Shown in pieces: positions 61,736 through 64,000 of a stretch of DNA of 64,000 nucleotides. The notes beneath the pieces were generated by a model. The model saw nothing but the letters and a program-made list of their open reading frames with translations, was not told the DNA's origin and did not search any database. Source of the DNA: Entoloma clypeatum. Taxonomy: Eukaryota; Basidiomycota; Agaricomycetes; Agaricales; Entolomataceae. Made by a program: the position numbers and the translations under genes. How positions within the stretch are numbered: position 1 is the stretch's first letter; each line of letters opens with the position of its first letter. Location: NCBI GenBank assembly GCA_963565915.1, contig OY751491.1:3844001-3908000 (forward strand). Direction: 5' to 3'.

Positions 61736-63110
61736 TTAGGCACCCTCCCATGCTTTGTCCCCCCCAAAATGCATCGGTTTTTTCAGTTTCCTCTGACCTC
61801 GACTGAGAACCTCAGGTTTTTCAATTTCAATATCTGCCATTGCCTCCATGTCCTCTCCACTTCCTGTCCTTAGCAGGGCACCGGTGTCATCAGCTGCAAA
61901 GCCCTCAGGAACTGAAGCTCCGCAGGACAGGATGTGTTCACGAACGATGGCAATCGGTATATCGCTCGGATCATCGGGCGGTTCGGAAAAGGTGCTCTCA
62001 TCTTTGGTGGTAGTGGGAATGGTAGGCTCGGATGTGCCTGTGATTTCACGATGAAGCTCGGAATTTGTCTTCACCAGGTTTCGTAAGGCCGCAAGCGCTT
62101 CAGGAGAGGTAAGGCTTGCTTGTGAACAATTGAAGTCCCCAATTTTACATAACTCAAATGCCTGGTATATTGATAAGTAGGGTTGAATGATATGTGGTTA
62201 GGGCATAGTAAGTTACCTTCAAAATGTGTTCTGGCTTGTCGATTTCACCGATTGCCTCAACAATCCAGCTCACAGACCTGTCATGTAACGTGCCGAGACG
62301 CATGTCAATTTGGATGTCATGACCAGTCACTGCCTCCAGCTGCTCTGAAACCTCCCTCACAATATCGCGGTGAGCGGACCGCTTGATACTTAACTTCATA
62401 ACTCGCTGGATGCCGACGTCGAGAGGTTGCCACAAGCCCATACAACCACCAGGAACGAAGCCAATTATAATGCTTGAATCAAAAGCTGTCATCCATGCCA
62501 AAAAGTCATTTGACCTATGGACAGACCAGCAATCGATCTTCCAGAGTGAGGATTGATCTTCGGGAAGGCCCAGCTCCTTTTTGGTTTTGTCAAAGTATGG
62601 TTTGATGATGTTCTTGACGAGTTGCTGCATGGTTTCCAGATTTGACCAGTACATGGCAGTTTTCGATGGTAAGCACTGATAACCAAGTTTCTTTGCTTCA
62701 TCGTACTTGGCCACCTTTGCAGAAATTGATGGGACCAGAGTAAACCCGCGCTTCTCTTCCTGTCCCACAGTTGATATTTGCTTTTCACCCCTCTCATTCC
62801 AAGTCTTTTCAGAGCCTTGTTGATACACAATCTGGGTCTGATCTGTATTAACATGGAGGGCTGCCGGAATCACATGGTCACAAATGATTGCGGCTTCACG
62901 CAGAAAGGCGGTGTGCAGAATCTCCTCGTGATTGGTGGGGGTTTTTTGAGCTGCTTTCGTTGCACGTCGCTCACTCCATCCCATGCTTTGTAGAAATTTG
63001 CGCACATATGAATCAGAGCATTTGAAGCATGTTCCGTCGTCTCTCGTTTTCTCGAAAAGAATCGGTGCTTTGTCTTGGATGATGGCCACCATCCCTGCAA
63101 CAATCTCCAT
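61736..63110 (-). CDS. DDE_1 (pogo/CENP-B-like) transposase, one intron
   Basis: Exon 1 is 63110-62217 and exon 2 62161-61736. The intron 62216-62162 (55 bp) begins GTAAC and ends CAG, and splicing keeps the frame (HILK then AFELCKIGDF). The protein of about 439 residues is the catalytic half of a DDE_1-family transposase: YVRKFLQSMGWSERRATKAA near 35-55, the first aspartate in HVNTDQTQIVY near 95, the second in WKIDCWSVHRSNDF near 196, and the third acidic position in LWQPLDVGIQR near 230, with KRSAH following. The N-terminal helix-turn-helix usual in this family is not visible upstream of 63110, where an in-frame stop lies; it may be on a further exon. The C-terminal 140 residues are acidic and unstructured. 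No stops are present. Confidence 0.82.
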
Positions 63111-64000
63111 TCATGAGCTCGTCCAGTTCACACTCCCAACACAACAACCCATCAGGGGCAACCCACCTGGCCCTCACAAGATTGAGAGTTTTTTCAGTGA
63201 AAAAGAACCAACATCTATTCCACTGAGCGTCCTCCTCATGCGCTTGAAATACCTTCCACTTCCTAACACTCCATCAATTCAGTCCCTCATCAACCTCGGC
63301 CATCAGGCTTGGTCAAATGGCTTTAAATCAATTCATTACGGACACATTAGCCACACAACCGAGACCTTGTTTCCCTTATGGGTGCTTACTTTCTGGGATC
63401 AAGTTGCCAACATATGGGAAATTGCTTCATGTTGGGCACAATGCATTGATTGGGTTTCAAGGCAGAGTTGCCAAACCAGGGTTCTCGACAGGGCCTCTCT
63501 TGCAGATGAAACAACCCTGCTGCTTCACGCTCTACCCTGGGGTATCAAGAAACCTTCGGGGTTGTCAGATGACCTGGAGATTCATACCTTATGGCGATTC
63601 CTTGGAGAGCATTGGCTCTCATGCTCCAATCAGAATGATCTGCTGGAGCTGCTCCGTAAAAAGGTCCAGAGCGATCCTGGGCTCTCTCGGAGATTTTGGA
63701 TCAATGGTGTTGATCTCACTGCAAAAGTTGTGTCAGCTTTCGAAAAGGGTGACAATAAATACAGGACCCTCGCAGAGTTCGCGTGGTTACGGCGATTGGG
63801 AGAAAAGCTAATGGCACAGCAATTAACCCTTCTCACAACTCTGAACTTGGAGAAACTCACTGGCGCACTCCATTGGGTCAATATCACAGCCAATCCTTAC
63901 AATGGAACCTGTTGTTACGGTGACTCCATGCATGCTAACGTCCCAGACAATCTCATCAAAGCCTATACATGGTGGATGAAGCAGCATTCCGGAGCTTCTA
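63082..64000 (+). CDS. Ulp1-like (C48) cysteine protease domain protein, partial
   Basis: An open frame starts at ATG 63082 (MATIPATISIHEL) and runs without a stop to the window edge, 306 codons. It has the features of basidiomycete Ulp1/C48 peptidase proteins linked to DNA transposons: a helical N-terminal part (SVLLMRLKYLPLPNTPSI, WVLTFWDQVANIWE), then HTLWRFLGEHWLSCSNQNDL near residue 185, the region of the catalytic histidine, ALHWVNITANPYNGTCCYGD, with H near 272 and the aspartate in YGDS near 287, and TWWMKQHSG. The glutamine and nucleophile cysteine should follow beyond 64000, so activity cannot be judged. Its ATG overlaps the DDE_1 start (63110, opposite strand) by 29 bp, so one of the two start choices is probably wrong or the genes share a promoter region. 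Earlier exons are possible. Confidence 0.75.
   Translation, partial: MATIPATISIHELVQFTLPTQQPIRGNPPGPHKIESFFSEKEPTSIPLSVLLMRLKYLPLPNTPSIQSLINLGHQAWSNGFKSIHYGHISHTTETLFPLWVLTFWDQVANIWEIASCWAQCIDWVSRQSCQTRVLDRASLADETTLLLHALPWGIKKPSGLSDDLEIHTLWRFLGEHWLSCSNQNDLLELLRKKVQSDPGLSRRFWINGVDLTAKVVSAFEKGDNKYRTLAEFAWLRRLGEKLMAQQLTLLTTLNLEKLTGALHWVNITANPYNGTCCYGDSMHANVPDNLIKAYTWWMKQHSGAS

Overview
The window looks like a transposon graveyard and nursery from a filamentous basidiomycete, probably an agaricomycete. Three things point there: spliced transposase genes with introns of 46-67 bp (GT-AG), mixed Ty1/copia, Ty3/gypsy, chromovirus, DIRS-type, LINE, hAT, Tc1/mariner and DDE_1 elements of basidiomycete type, and an Ulp1-like protease gene of the kind found beside such transposons. 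I found no convincing single-copy host gene. There are two runs of exactly 200 N (19428-19627 and 42750-42949), which are scaffold gaps. The families are named here by letter: Copia-A, Gypsy-B, Gypsy-C, Gypsy-D, Chromo-E, LTR-F and repeat G.

Layout. 1-3560: truncated minus-strand Copia-A with its 5' LTR. 3561-4749: no supportable gene. 4750-14603: minus-strand Gypsy-B copy 1, split by a minus-strand LINE (4930-9502) with a 15-bp target duplication and a 27-nt poly(A) tail. 14604-15919: plus-strand Copia-A fragment into which Gypsy-B copy 1 had inserted. 15920-16636: Gypsy-D 5' end. 16637-19109: AT-rich non-coding sequence with a G repeat. 19110-19421: another Copia-A LTR, then a gap. 19628-20096: Gypsy-B fragment. 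20097-32605: Gypsy-B copy 2 (plus), interrupted by a Gypsy-D solo LTR, itself interrupted by a complete Chromo-E (25102-32036). 32606-33318: inverted Gypsy-B fragment. About 33645-38590: DIRS-like tyrosine-recombinase retroelement sitting inside a degenerate GC-rich minisatellite. 39170-42020: mostly featureless. 42021-45602: Gypsy-D LTR piece, Tc1-like element, gap, and a spliced hAT transposase broken by an LTR-F solo LTR. 45603-46712: second Chromo-E fragment. 46713-61464: Gypsy-C, broken by another LTR-F solo LTR, a G-repeat insertion and a complete, apparently recent Copia-A (52619-58442). 61736-64000: a DDE_1 transposase gene and an oppositely oriented Ulp1-like protease gene.

How the parts work together. 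The nested insertions give a relative history: Gypsy-B, then a Gypsy-D solo LTR, then Chromo-E on one side; Gypsy-C, then LTR-F, G and Copia-A on the other. Copies of the same family inside the window can be aligned by eye. Many of their nonsense codons are CGA-to-TGA changes, which suggests decay through cytosine methylation at CpG. The Copia-A copy at 52619-58442 has LTRs identical by reading, a perfect target duplication and one intact 1586-codon frame, so it is the best candidate for a live element. The most unusual coding feature is an intact 298-codon third frame between the chromodomain-bearing pol and the 3' LTR of Chromo-E.
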